Counted from the first letter of the stretch, positions 30,901 through 45,900 are shown. The stretch: DNA of 64,000 nucleotides from Hanleya hanleyi (GCA_036873755.1 JAVTVY010051649.1:186001-250000); one strand, 5' to 3'. Notes: generated by a model from the sequence alone, not told the origin. Numbers and translations: made by a program.

Positions 30901-33900
30901 TGCGTGTGAATGAATTATGTTTGAACAAAACATAAAAATCACCGACAACGATGGTCGACGTGACGCGCTCTTAGGAAATTTTCATGGCGCTCCTTTTCTG
31001 TTCAAGTCTTTACGGTGGTTCATCGTCCCTCATTAATTCATGGCCACTTTAACTTTTATACGTTGGTGATTAAATAGAATACATTTTATGCTAATATATT
31101 TTCAGATGAAGCCGGCTGTCGATCTGACCTGGAGTCAACAATCGCATGCCGCGGTTATAATTTGGATATTAGTAGTGTTTAGAATTTTTTTTTAGGAAAA
31201 TGGAATAAATCCATCCACGATATGGTTCTCAGTACTGCACAGACAAAATCATCATGATATTGAACATATGAATATATTTTATAACTTTTCTCAACTAGAT
31301 TCTTTGAAAGGCTGAATTAATTTCACTAAAGCGTTGAGAAACGGGATTGTACATTTGCTTGAACAAGCTCAAGTGAGTGGTGACGATTTGATACAAAAGT
31401 GTAAAACGGATGCATATATGAGAATACAGCACTTTATTTTATTACAGGAGCACTACGATAACAATATATAACATAAAACGGCATAAAATAAAAGCATCAT
31501 ACATGCAATTTACTGAGGCATTGTGTACTGGATTTAATTTATCCGAGATTAAGGCTACAAGTTTTCAAATCGGCACATTCAGATGCGGACAAACTGGTCT
31601 CACTCGATCTTCATTTCCGGGGGAATATCTTCCGCAGAAAATCGAAGGAAGTCTTCATCGTCAGAGTCGACCAACTGAAACTCAGGGATAGTCTTGGAGT
31701 TGTGACACTGGCCATACGGCAAAACACACCTGCTTATTTAGATAATTAGATAAACTTAAAATGAAAAAGTTTTAACAAAATACACCTATCGTTTAACGCA
31801 ACATAGACAGGAAATCACACAGTTGACAAACATCAGTTTTCCCCAATAGGGGACAAAAACAAATTTTGCGATGTGAAGCGCCGACAACAATCATCTCTGC
31901 ATGTGCTCTGTTTTGTTCAAATATAGTTATCATAAACTTACTTCTTTCCCGTTTAGTTAAATATTTTATTGTTAACGAAAATACTTCTTATGAATACCCA
32001 CGAACTTACCGAAATTCCAGCAATAAAAATTCTTTGGAATTACGTCCCGCATTTTTACAATAAGAATCAAAACATCGCTATCGCCATTCCATTACTCTAA
32101 TTCTAAACAAATTTGAGAAACATTTAAACGGCAATAGGTAAAGTTTCTGAGATGAGAACCTACCAGTAGCTAATTAATATTCAGAACGATATCATACTTC
32201 GACCCCATACTTTTAGTAAAATGTTACAGTACCTGTACCGTAATAGATATTCTCATACTTGAAACAAATCGAAACCTGTATTGCCGACGGACATTCGGTT
32301 CTCTTGTACAATCCGCCGTTAATTCTACATTCATTACGTTTCATAGGTCCGGGATATTTATTCAAGTCCTGGATGTGTGTGTATAATCATGGACAGTGCA
32401 GACCAAAAAATCTATGGCAGTCCGCTTATCTGTCTAAAGCTTTGTGAAACAGGCCATTTTCAGGGTTCACAACAACAACGTTGACATACCGAACGACTTG
32501 AACATGGAATACTCTAATATGTGTATAGTTTTATATTTCCAGAATATTCTTTAATTCCATGTCAGTTAGGTTTCATAATATAGATCATAGCTAATACTGA
32601 ACAAAAAGGAAGGAATACGTTCAATGTTTTGGCCTACTTTTACGATGTTATTATGGACGCGAATTTACGGACGTCAGCTCAAAATTCAGCATGATCTTGC
32701 TGAACTTGTCACTCGATCAATATGGTGATTTCCTCGAATAAAATTGGACGCCTTTATCAGGGTAGAGGAGATTTTCTGACATCATACACTGCCTTTTATG
32801 GAAACTATGATGAGACATCAAAGTTAATACACGGTAATAAATACGATCACTACGACCACGGCAAAGCGGTCCGCCATTTTGGATCTCCCGTGAAAATCGG
32901 CGCGACATTTAATTCAAACACTCGCGGTTTTCTGGAATTCGCTCGACAAATAATTCGAAAGTAGCCAATTTTTGGAGCGGCGAGTTTCATCACTACATCG
33001 CAAATTAATAGGGAAATTACCGTAATATGTAGATTTATGAGAACGCTTGCAACATTCCATGAATATTTTGGAAGTAGAATGGAAAGAAATCATTTCTGAA
33101 TACAGGGGAAATTATCACTAGATTTTAGAGACATACCACAAGAAGGCCCATAATACATAATGTTGGAATTAGACCATGATACAGATGGACAGAAAAGTGG
33201 ACGGACGGACGGACGGACAGACAGACAGATGAGGTCCTGACCAACGAAACATACAAAAGGCACATCTACAGACTTCATTCTATATTGGACAGATGTTTCG
33301 TTGACCTGCCTTCAGTAGTTCTCAAGATATGGGAGGTCGGGGAGAAGAGGACGGACAGATGGACAAACAGACAGACGGACAGATGGGGTGACAACAATAC
33401 CCCTTAGCCCAACCGGGCTGATGGGTAAAAATACTCATTTCCAATATTTAAAATATTAAAGGGAAAAATATAAATTTCAAAGTGACATTTGTGTATGTTT
33501 ATACCTTGAATTCTATGTTTATACCTTGAAGGTGTACTTGTGGTCAAACTTGAACTCCTCTTCATAGCCAGTTATCTCCCCATTGTAGGTCACCATGCAC
33601 CCCTCTTTCATGTCCCCAGATGGAGGAAGTTTAAAGAGCCGATATGTCACTGAAACAAACCTGGCATCTCCTGAAAATAACAAATTAGGTTAGAAAACTT
33701 GAGCAAAACAAGTGGATTGTATAGAATGTATTATATAGTTTTTCATGTTTAATGAAATTTATTATATCAAATTATATTGATATAATTACATAAATTATAT
33801 TGAAACTTTTTATCAGAAATTAGCAGTTATACATGTCAGAAAAATGAAATAAAAATTGTGGGTCACCATATCAGCTTATAATACTATGGATGCCTATCAA

Positions 33901-36900
33901 CATGAGGTACCTCTTGTCTCAGATTAACACAGAAATGATAGAGAAATGCAAAAACAAGTTAAACTTGAATGGGTGAGTGATTGAATATGAATTGAACGTC
34001 GCTTCAACACTATTTCAGTCATATAATGACATTTGATTCCTACACGGGTAGGGTCCTGTTTGTTTTAACACCTGGGACCCCGTGCCCAGTTAGTCGCCTC
34101 TCAAGGCAATGATTTGGTGGAAGATTCACGAAATATAATTTGTATGCAAGTTGTATTGTCAGTCTTTTGTCCAGAATATTACCTTTTGAATGGAAGGTCT
34201 TACACCAAAGCCTTGTCCCACTTAAGACAAGCTCTCTGAGAGGCGAAGGCCTATTCTTGCCATGACCTGGAGTGTGCTCAATGACACTCCAGGTCAATCC
34301 CGGGAGCCCCGCGGGTCGTTAAAGTTGAATTTTTATATAGAACTTAAAATAGATTTTTAATCAAAGTTTAGATGATGTGTAAATCACACTGCTTCATCTA
34401 ACGACAAATTAAACTAGAATTTAACTAAATGGTATAGCCATTTTCGGCTCACATGCTGCATAGACTGCATACAGTTAGTTTTGTTAGCATTGGTGAGATA
34501 AATTTATGTCATAGCAGTTGAGCATCTGACAATGAAGTAAACTTTAAAATATATGAGGTTATAGGGTATGGTGAAGCTTTATTTGAGAATGAGTGAGTGA
34601 ATATGATTTGACGTCGCTTCCAAAAATATTTCAGTCATATCACAACCTTTGGGTTCTATCTCTTTCACACCCAGGACCCCACTGGTGCCCCAGTTAGTTG
34701 CCTCTTATGAAAAGCTGTCTGAGGACCTGAGGCCTATTCTTACCATGACCCGGGCTTTTTTCGAGAGATAGAGGGTGTGACCCAGTTCGCTGGGGGTGGG
34801 GATTACCCCCAGGGGTAAGTGTACAATGATGTATGCTTTCATAATATATGTGGTTATGGGATGGGGTTTGGCTTAGTTTGAGAGTTATAGGGTGGAATCC
34901 AGGGATAATGGAGGTGTCTCATAAGTGAGCAATGATGTAAGCTTTCAGAATATATAGGTTATGAAGTGGGGCGACACTTTATTTGGCAGATAGAGAATTG
35001 GTCAGAGTGTGGGGACAGCCCACCAGGGTTAACAGATGTGTCCCATATGTTCATTTTATATGGGAAGCCTAGGAGATTTTAGCATACTCAGAGGCGGGGG
35101 GAAAGAAAAACTTCAAGCAGTCCAGAGAAAAAGCTGGGCGAGGCTTAGGTCTGAGATTGAGGGTGAAGTTCAGTTCTGTGGGGATTACCCGAGGGGTAAA
35201 TAGATGTGTCTCACCAGTATGTTTAGAAGCCAAGAAAAATTTTGCCCACCCAAATGAGAGAAGAAAAACTTGCAGCCTAGAGAAAAACTTGAGCAAGTCT
35301 TAATTCTGGAGATTGAGGGTGAGGCTCAGTTCTGTGGGGGTGGGGACTACACTCAGGGGTACTGAAAGTGTCCCATAATTATGTTACCCGGTAACTCTTT
35401 CCCCCTTAGACTTGTTATGGCAATTCGTAATGGCGTGGGTCTTTAATCCATGGACTCATTTCAATTTTCATATTTTTTCAGCGATGTAAAATATCCCGTT
35501 TATGTCCCTGTCATGTGGAGAAATATTTACCAATGGTCTCCCACAAATCCATTTTGCGTAATTTGCGTAAAATAAAACAGCATCACTGATTGGCCAAGGT
35601 TGAGCGAAGCCCGCCGTGATTGGAGGAAAAGGATTTGTTTGCATGTGGTCGCTATGGTCACGGTCGACAAAAGGCAGGCAAGCCGAGAAAGAATACAGAA
35701 GAATGGCGGTCGAACATTTACGGCGTAGATAAACAGATCCCAGGAAAATATGTAAAATAAACTCACACGGGCAGATTTGACGAGTTAGATACATTGGTAG
35801 TTTATGCTCGCGTTGCATGAAATACTCAGTTATTCGGAAGCAGATTTTACTATTTTTCGAATGTTTCTCTTGGAGCACACCAAACACATTTGGTGTCAAA
35901 TCGCACATTTTCCATCGATTATTTCTGTTCCTCTCCCGATTTCATTTTACCTTTACTACAAAACATACTAACAGTCCATATAGTCAGATTCATTGAACTT
36001 TTGGCTTTCTGAAAATGTATAATTTTACTCAAAGTAAACGCAAAAAATTGCAAAAATAATCCATCACATGGGAACTCGGTGACTCGTCGAAATCGGTCTT
36101 CATGGATTAGGCGAACACTCGTTAAAACACGCTTACATGGAGATCTACACAAGTCGTCAAAACCCGCTTATATGGGGGAAAGAGTTAACAAGCCTAGACC
36201 CCCCAGAGGGAACAAAAACTTGAACCAACCCAGAGTAAAACTTGAATCAACCCAGAGTAAAACTTTAACCAACCCAGAGTAAAACTTTAACCAACTTAGA
36301 GTAAAACTTTAACCAGCTTTTAACCAGACAGACAGAGAGACATCGGACAGACAGATATCCGGAGGTTGCATTATGGACAAAAGCTTGAATTCATTTACAC
36401 TTCCCTATCTCTACCCACGCTATTTCTATTAAAGTGAGACAGCTGCCATGGTATATTTGTTTAAGAATCAACAATATACTTAAGATTGGATTATTTAAGC
36501 GAAAATTAATTTTTACCAATGCATTTGAAATGTAAAAAGACCTGTGTTGGAGGTGTTAGTCTTCACCTAAAACAACCTTACCTACGACTTTCTTGAATTC
36601 TTCCTTCTCTATGGGTATTTCAGCAGCTGCTACAATTCTAGGCTTACTGAAGCCTATGTCAGCAGCCAGGGAGTTCAGGTCTTTCCACCACAATGCCCCT
36701 GATATACACTCACCTGAAACATAGGTAACACTGATCAATTCATGAACATGAGGAAAGGCTGAAGGCACTAATTCCAACAATACTAAAATGTGACCCGACA
36801 GCCTGTCCAGTATAGGTAAAATAACATCTAGATAAAACACAAATACTATACTCCGCATCCTGACATCTGACCTGACAGCCTGTCTGGTATTGGTGAAATA

Positions 36901-39900
36901 ATATCTTGATAAATCACAGATATCATACTCAATATCATGACATCTGACCTGACAGCCTGTCTAGTATTGGTGAAATAACATCTAGATAAAACACAGATAT
37001 CATACTCAATATCCGGACATCTGACCTGACAGCCTGTCTAGTATAGGTGAAATTACATCTGGAAAACACAGGGATCATACTCAATATCATAACATCTGAC
37101 CTGACAGCCTGTCTATACATGGTATAGGTGAAATAACATCTGGAAAACACACGGATCATACTCAATATCATAACATCGGACAGCCGGTCAAGAATTGGTG
37201 AATTAACATCTAGATAAAACACAAATATCATACTCAGCATCCTGACATCTGACCTGCCAGCCTGTCTAGTATAGGTGAAGTATCATCTAGATAAACCACA
37301 GCTATCATACTCAGTATCCTGACATCCATAACATCTGACATGACAGCCTGTCTAGTATTGGTGAAATATCATCTAGATAAACCACAGCTATCATACTCAG
37401 TATCCTGACATCCATAACATCTGACATGACAGCCTGTCTAGTATTGGTGCAATATCATCTAGATAAATCACAGACATCATTCTCAATATCATGACACCTG
37501 ACCTGCCAGCCTGTCTAGTATAGGTGAAATATCATCTAGATAAACCACAGCTGTCATACTCAGTATCCTGACATCCATAACATCTGACATGACAGCCTGT
37601 CTAGTATTGGTGAAGTATCATCTAGATAAACCACAGCTATCATACTCAGTATCCTGACATCCATAACATCTGACATGACAGCCTGTCTAGTATTGGTGAA
37701 ATATCATCCAGATAAACCACAGCTATCATACTCAGTATCCTGACATCCATAACATCTGACATGACAGCCTGTCTAGTATTGGTGCAATATCATCTAGATA
37801 AATCACAGACATCATTCTCAATATCATGACATCTGACCTGTCAGCCTGTCTAGTATAGGTGAAATATCATCTAGATAAACCACAGCTGTCATACTCAGTA
37901 TCCTGACATCCATAACATCTGACATGACAGCCTGTCTAGTATTGGTGAAATATCATCTAGATAAACCACAGCTATCATACTCAGTATCCTGACATCCATA
38001 ACATCTGACATGACAGCCTGTCTAGTATTGGTGAAATATCATCTAGATAAACCACAGCTATCATACTCAGTATCCTGACATCCATAACATCTGACATGAC
38101 AGCCTGTCTAGTATTGGTGAAATAATATCTTGATAAATCACAGACATCATTCTCAATATCATGACATATGACCAGACAGCCTGTCCATTATAGCTGAAGG
38201 GCAGAGAGAGAGAGAGAGAGAATTAAGGTTTAACGTTGCGTTCAGCAATATTTCAGCTATATAGCGACGATAGTAGTACAGCTGAAATAATATCTAGGTA
38301 AAACACAGATATCATACTCAATATCCTGACATCTTACCAGACAGCCTGTCTAGTAAATGTGAAATAACATCTGGATACTCATTATACATGTTATACCACT
38401 ATCATTATTTCATATGAATTTTTCTTGTGTGTTTTTTGCTTTGCCAAGAAAATCTAACATTGCCTGTCTTTGTACTCACATCCTTTAAATTTTCTGTATA
38501 CGGTAAAACCACTTACATCCATCACAGGAAGTGAAATTGCACATCATAAAATCAGATGGTGATCAAATATATTAGAATAGGAAGTTGAAAAAATAGTCCA
38601 AAATTATGCAGATACTCTATTATTCCTTCATTATTGCAATGATTTTGTAGGGTAACCATATCTATTGGAACTGAATTCTGTCCACAAAATTGGGAGTGAT
38701 CAAATTTCAACAGGGCAATTTTACAGGATTTATTCTATTTGAATTCATTGTTTAATCTTCATTGTTCCTTGTATGATATCTTATACAATACTATCATATT
38801 TCCCATGTCCTGTACAAATAGAAAGAATATCGATCTACCTGCAATGGCTTAGCTTCTTCAGACTCTTTCATCAGAAAGACTGACCACTCTATGGTAGACT
38901 TCAACTTCAGGGGAACATTGCATATGTTCACGGTATAAACGAATCGTAATGTGAGAGCAAGCTCATTGGCTGATTTTGAATTGTGATGTAAAGTATTTGC
39001 CATCGAACTGCCAACATGGACAAGGTGAGAGATTGGCGGGAGATTTTATTTAGTCATTCAACACAGCTTGATACATGTCAAGCATGCACTTTATTCTGGC
39101 CAAATATTGCGAGAATCAAATCTGCATATTTCCTGAAGGTGAAAATTGCTCAAGCAGTCAGTTTGAGGTGGCCGAGCCTACACAATGGTCAATGCTAAAT
39201 TATTTACACGGATTTTTAGTAAAGTAAAAATGGTATACTTGCCCCATAATACCTCATGTTTACGTACACTCTCTGGAAGATGTCTGTCAGTGTACACATC
39301 ACTAAAGAATAATTCACCACCAACCTGAGGAGTGTATGATAATAATATGAGTAACATCAGCATACAGATGAAATGATCCACAAGAACATAGCAATGGACC
39401 AAAAACACACCTTGCCGATCATCTAAAAATAGCAAAAACCGCCATGTTTGCTTCCCATAGTGCAATGCGAAACTTATACCTCATGCATGCTGCAAGTATA
39501 GACGCGGACTGGAAATTGCAGCAAAAAGTTATTTCAATGGATTTTTTACATGATTTCTTCAGACTTCTTTCACTCTAGAACAGTTCAGTGATACTCCAGG
39601 TCTCTGTCAGCTTCTGACACTGTCTATAAACAAAATTATGACGGTGATTTTCCAGAGGCACATGTTGAACTGAAGACATTGCTGTATCCGAATCTTGCTT
39701 CTGAAAAAGGGCAATAATCTCTTCATTTTTACTACTTTCAGATGACCGGCAAGTCATGTATTAAGGGAGACTCAAATTTATGAAAATTTATCTAAATTTG
39801 TGGACTCTCAGCTGCTCCTTGGCTCTAAGGGCTGTTCCATTTGAAAACATGTACCCCCCCCCCCCCCGGAAGGGGAAAAAAAAAAAATATATTGGTGGGT

Positions 39901-42900
39901 GGGGTTGTCCAGAATAGAAATCTCTTGGTGGTCCCTCCAGGTAATAAATTGCATCTCTTGGTGATTGTTTAAGCTTGTAAAAATATCGCTTCTATGGGTG
40001 GGCCCTCTATTACCAATATCCACTTTGTTATTTGGAAAGGGATTCCTCTTTAATGGAAATTGATGTGAAAAAAAACGCGAAAAACGAGCTTTCTCCGGTC
40101 CTCGACATTCTTCGTTGCGCGCTGACGACTTCCGGCTGTTTGGAGTAGTGGCGCGGGCCGAGTGGTCTCCCTTTACTCCTTTTGGATATTTCCGTGGTTT
40201 TCCGTTCGGCCTTGAAAATTCGGTTGTAAAATGGCGGACTGGAATTGTAAATCTGTTGGCGAATGGTTGAGACGGGAGGGCTTGGGACAGTATGTCCAAA
40301 TCTTCGAAGGTGAGACATTATTTTATTCAATATGTATTCAACGAACGCGAAATACTAATCACTTGCAAATATGTCTTGTAACGGCGTTCTTGAAAATATT
40401 CATGGTACATCGTGACTCCACGTGCTCCTGGGCAAATCCAAAGGCGAAGTGTGACGATGGGCCTGTATCAATGAATACTCACGTGGACTGTTTATGTTTA
40501 CATTTTGAACAATAGCCGCGCGTGCGCAATAGCTGGCTAAGTCCATGCTAGCCACGCGATTAGGTCGATTTGTCAACCAAACAAAGTCAAAGGCTGACGA
40601 CACTGATTAACCCTCATACTTTGATAAAAGCTGGCGGTGAATATGAGTTGAGACGATCGTCAGAATGAGCTACTGTAGCTCGTTTCAGCTACTGTAGCCG
40701 AAGTGGCTATCCAGTTGCTAGAAAATGATCCACTTCTAAAAAAAATATTGAAAAAAAATAAAAATACTTCTTTTGGGACAAAATTTTATATGTCAGTTAA
40801 TATATAAGCTTTTCACCTGCTGACTTGTGGATTACTGGTTGCAAGATGTGGGGTGGGGTGGGGGGGGGGGGATAGATTGAGTAATCTCTGAGTGCTTCAT
40901 TCCTGCTTCAAATCAGTTTACTGCTACACAGTACAGTATACATAGTCCAGTATACATCCATATAGTTTTAATAACACTGCCTGCTACAGTTCTGCTTTAA
41001 ATTTTGTTGCACATGTATTGTTATATTCCCCATTTGCACTGTAATATCTTCTCTATGTTTCTGTAAAAATACGAGAGATCCTGAAGGATCTTGGCGCCCA
41101 CCATTGTCCGATAATTGTAAGCTAATGACAAGAGGATCTTTTTGTCCATTGTTACTAAGACGATTGAATTGTAATTTTGTTTACAGAATTTCGAATCTGA
41201 TTGTAAAAGATCGAAAAAGGGACACTGGAAAACACCAAGATATAATCTTTCGAAGTTTCAGGAGTTTCAAGATTTCTAGAAACTGTACTTATGTCGGTTG
41301 TTATAGTACAAGGGAAATGAGCCAAGTTAGTCTGAAAGTGAATGTACATGTACGGAGGATCCTTCGTCTTCGTTCTGTAGTATTTTTTTTTTTGCACGTG
41401 TCATCATTGGGTAATGGAAGCAAAGAAAAATCTCTTTGACACTTTGGCATACTTAAGATTTTATAATTAGGAACGAATGCTAATTCTGTTCTGTTTGCTG
41501 GACTAGTTTGAGATATCTCTTTTAAGATACCATGCTCGAAAATAGTAAGATGGTACAATACTTAATACTGAAGGGATCCGGTCCACGCAGTACTGTTGAA
41601 ACTTCGAATTTGAAAGTGTCTGAATCCTGATTATTTCCATTGGATTGAAACATGCAGTAGTTTACAGTTGTCGAGTTGTGACATTGTGTCACAAGAGTGA
41701 CGTCCCTTCATGTAGCTGACCCGCCAGCAGACGAAAGGGTGGGGTACGTAGTTCACTTGCAACTGCATGGACTAAAGAAAACCGATTTAAAATTTGAAGA
41801 AATACATTTTAATTCCCAATTATTTGAACTCCTTGATATGGAAGGCGAAGATATGGATATTCTCTATAGTCAATGTATAGAATATGCCACACCGTTTGAT
41901 CCACCGACTCTTATGATGCAACGTCACAACTCGGGAATACCGTGTTAATTGGATTTTCGAATCGGACCAAAAAAGGTATCTTGCACAAGTAGGCCCCATG
42001 TGAGACCTGTGTACCAAATTTCAGAAAGATCCATGAAATATTTCCTGAGAATTCACGATAACAATGTTTCAAGGGGAAATTCAAAATGGCCACCTGACAG
42101 CCATATTGGATTTTTGAATCTGACCAAAAAGGTATCTTGCACAACTGGGCCACAAGGGGAATCTGTGTACCAAATTTGAGGAAGATCCATGGAGTACTTC
42201 TTGAGAAATCACAATAACAAAGTTTCATTGGGAAATCCAAGATGGGCGCCTGGTGGCCATATTGGATTTTCGAATCGGACCAGAAAAGGTATCTTGCACA
42301 ACTAGGCGACAAGGGGAACCTGTGTACCAAATTTGATAAAGGTCCATGCAGTAGTTTCTGAGAAATCGCAATAACAAAGTTTCATGGGGAAATCCAAGAT
42401 GGCCGCCTGATGGACATATTGGATTTTGGAATCGGACCAGAAAAGGTATGTTGCACAACTGGACCACAAGGGCAACCTGTCTACCAAATTTGAGAAAGAT
42501 CCAGGCAGTGCTTCCTGAGAAATCATGATAACAAAGTTTCATGGGAAATCTAAGATGGCCGCCTGGTGGCCATATTGGATTTTCAATTTGAACCGAAAAA
42601 GGTATCTTGCACAACTAGATCATAAGGTGAACCTGTGTACCAAATCTGAGAAAGATCCAAGCAGTACTTCCTGAGAAATGACGATAACAAAGTTTCATGA
42701 GGAAATCCAGGATGGCTGCCTGGTGGCCATATTGGATTTTCGAATCGGACCAGAAAAGGCATCTTGCACAACTAGACCGAAGATCCATGCGGTAATTCCT
42801 GAGAAATCGCGATAACAAGGTTTTATGGGGAAATCCAAGATGGCCGCCTTGTGGCCATATTGGATTTTCGATTCGGACCGAAAAAGCTATCTTGCAAAAC

Positions 42901-45900
42901 TAGACCCTAAGGAGAATCTGGGTACCAAATCTGAGAAAGATCCATGCAGTACTGAGAAATGACGATAACTAAGTTTCCTGGAGAAATCCAAGATGGCTGC
43001 CTGGTGGCCATGTTGGATTTTCGAATCGGACCAGAAAAGGTATCTTGCACAACTAGACCCCAAGGGGAAACTGTGTACCAAATTTGAGAAAGATCCATGC
43101 AGTAGTTCCTGAGAAATCACGATAACACGGTTTCATTGGGAAATCCAAGATGGCTGCCTGGTGGCCACATTGGATTTTCGAATCGGACCAGAAAAGGTAT
43201 CTTGCTCAACCAGACCCCATGTGGGACCTGTGTACCAAATTTGAGAAAGATCCATGCAGTAGTTCCTGAGAAAACGCGATAACAAGGTTTCATGGGGAAA
43301 TCCAAGATGGCTGCCTGGTGGCCATATTGGATTTTCGAATCGGACCAGAAAAGGTTTCTTGGACAACTAGACCCCAAGGGGAACCTGTGTACCAAATTTG
43401 AGAAAGATCCATGCAGTAGTTCCTGAGAAAACGCGATAACAAGATTTCATGGGGAAATCCAAGATGGCTGCCTGGTGGCCATATTGGATTTTAAAATCGG
43501 ACCAGAAAAGATTTCTTGCACAACTAGACCCCAAGGGGAACCTGTGTACCAAATTTGAAAAAGATCCAAGCAGTAGTTCCCGAGAAATTGTTGTAACAAG
43601 TTTTCATGGGGAAATCCAAGATGGCTGCCTGGTGGCCAGATTGGATTTTTGAATCGGGCCAGAAAAGGTTTCTTGCACAACTAGACCCCAAGGGGAACCT
43701 GTGTACCAAATTTGAAAAAGATCCACGCAGTAGTTCCCGAGAAATTGTGGTAACAAGATTTCATGAGGAAATCCAAGATGGCTGCCTGGTGGCCATATTG
43801 GATTTTCGAATCGGACCAGAAAAGGTTTCTTGCACAACTAGACCCCAAGGGGAACCTGTGTACCAAATTTGAAAAAGATCCATGCAGTAGTTCCTCATGG
43901 GGAAATCCAAGATGGCTGCCTGGTGGCCATATTGGATTTTCGAATCGGCCCAGAAAAGGTTTCTTGCACAACTAGACCCCAAGGGGAACCTGTGTACCAA
44001 ATTTGAAAAAGATTCATGCAGTAGTTCCTGAGAAATCGCGGTAACAAGGTTTCATGGTGAAATCCAAGATGGCTGCCTGGTGGCCATATTGGATTGTCGA
44101 ATCGGACCAGAAAAGGTTTCTTGCACAACTAGACCCCAAGGGGAACCTGTGTACCAAACTTGAAAAAGATCCATGCAGTAGTTCCTGAGAAATTGCGGTA
44201 ACAAGGTTTCATGGTGAAATCCAAGATGGCTGCCTGGTGGCCATATTGGATTTTCGAATCGGACCAGAAAAGGTTTCTTGCACAACTAGACCCCAAGAGG
44301 AACCTGTGTACCAAATTTGAAAAAGATCCATGCAGTAGTTCCTGAGAAATCGCGGTAACAAGGTTTCATGGTGAAATCCAAGATGGCTGCCTGGTGGCCA
44401 TATTGGATTTTCGAATCGGACCAGTAAAGGTTTCTTGCACAACTAGACCCCAAGGGGAACCTGTGTACCAAATTTGAAAAAGATCCATGCAGTAGTTCCT
44501 GAGATATCGCGGTAACAAGAATTGTTTACGGACGGACTGACTGACGGACGATGGACGGACAGACGACGGACCACGGACGAAAAGCGATTTGAACAGCCCA
44601 CCATCTGGTGATGGTGGGCTAAAAATAAAAAATATGGGTGGGTGCCTTTTCCCTTCCAAATAAAAAATGTGGGTGGGTGGGTTGCTATGATGAAAAAAAA
44701 AAGCTTCTCTCCCAGGTTGTACTGAACATTTATTTGCTGTGCTTGGTGGAGGCAAGGAAAATTAATTTGCATATATTGGTGGTTGGGGTGTACAAAGTTT
44801 CCCTTCCTGGGGGGGTACATCTTTTTAAATGGAACAGCCCTAATCACAATGTGATAGGTAAGGTCAACATCAAACCGATCAGTCATTCTTGGAATCCTTT
44901 CTCATCTCAAACTGATGATAAATATTTTACAACCCCTATGTCCCGTAACTGTACCTGTGTATCACAGATACAGCAGATGAATAATCTTTGACATATCACG
45001 ATGGCTGAGAATAAAATCTTAGCAGGAAAATCCATGTAATTTAGGGCTGAAATAAATAATAATCTAATTTATATAATATTTATAACAATGTCTGTATATG
45101 ATGGAACAAGCTCATAAAGCTTATGCTCAACTCCTGTATCAAATAGTGCTGGCAGTAATGGGTAGTCTTCATAATCAGATTTTCTTCTATTAGGTCAGAT
45201 ACAGCAGTCTATGTTCATGATATTAAAGCAGCAGATGACCCTTTCTCGTACTCTGTATCAAACAACCTACCTTTAAAGCTTGAAAGGCTTCTTTGAGCAC
45301 AGCATTCTTGTCAGGTGATAAGTTAACCACACAGTTTGAACTGAGGAAAAATTTAAAGAATACCAAATATATTCAGCAATCTGTATCATATCAAGTCCGA
45401 CTTTTCAAATACAATAAAGGATTCCAGACCTGTAATACCTTTACCATGTTTACTGTCCATATTTTGACTAAAGGCTGTTACAGGACATCATCATTCATAA
45501 TAATTATACTGCCTTTCCATTGTTATCACTGTAAAACAAGTGGGAAATGACTACATTGTAGTCAAAACCTGCGGCAGTGGCAATAATACAGTGAAAGACA
45601 TATCAGCGGAGGTAGTGGTAATTGTAGAAAAAAGCGCCATCTGCCAGTGTTTTTATGCCAAGGGAAGTAATTTTCAACTTGCAACCCACAATTGTAGGGA
45701 TTGCATAATAGTTCTGATACCATATATTCACTTTCCCCATTCAAAATCCGATGATTTTGATTCGGCCGTGCCGTCTATACTGAATTGACAGACGAACTCA
45801 CCATGATCGCTTTGGCAATGTTTTGGTACAAATATCGTGTATGCCAAGTTTCAAAACATTCGGTTCAGTCGTTACTTTTTGCAAATCAAAAAGGCTTTCA

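Noticed and set aside
35468..35908. 146-codon minus-strand frame as a transposase
   Set aside because: No catalytic motif or family signature could be seen; kept only as part of the inverted-repeat element.
41811..44471. Many minus-strand ORFs of ~60-140 aa repeating every 157 bp
   Set aside because: They follow the tandem core exactly and read the same peptide from each unit; the array explains them without any protein.
41960..44520. Regular array that might be taken for CRISPR
   Set aside because: Units are 157 bp, contiguous and without unique spacers; the context is an animal genome.
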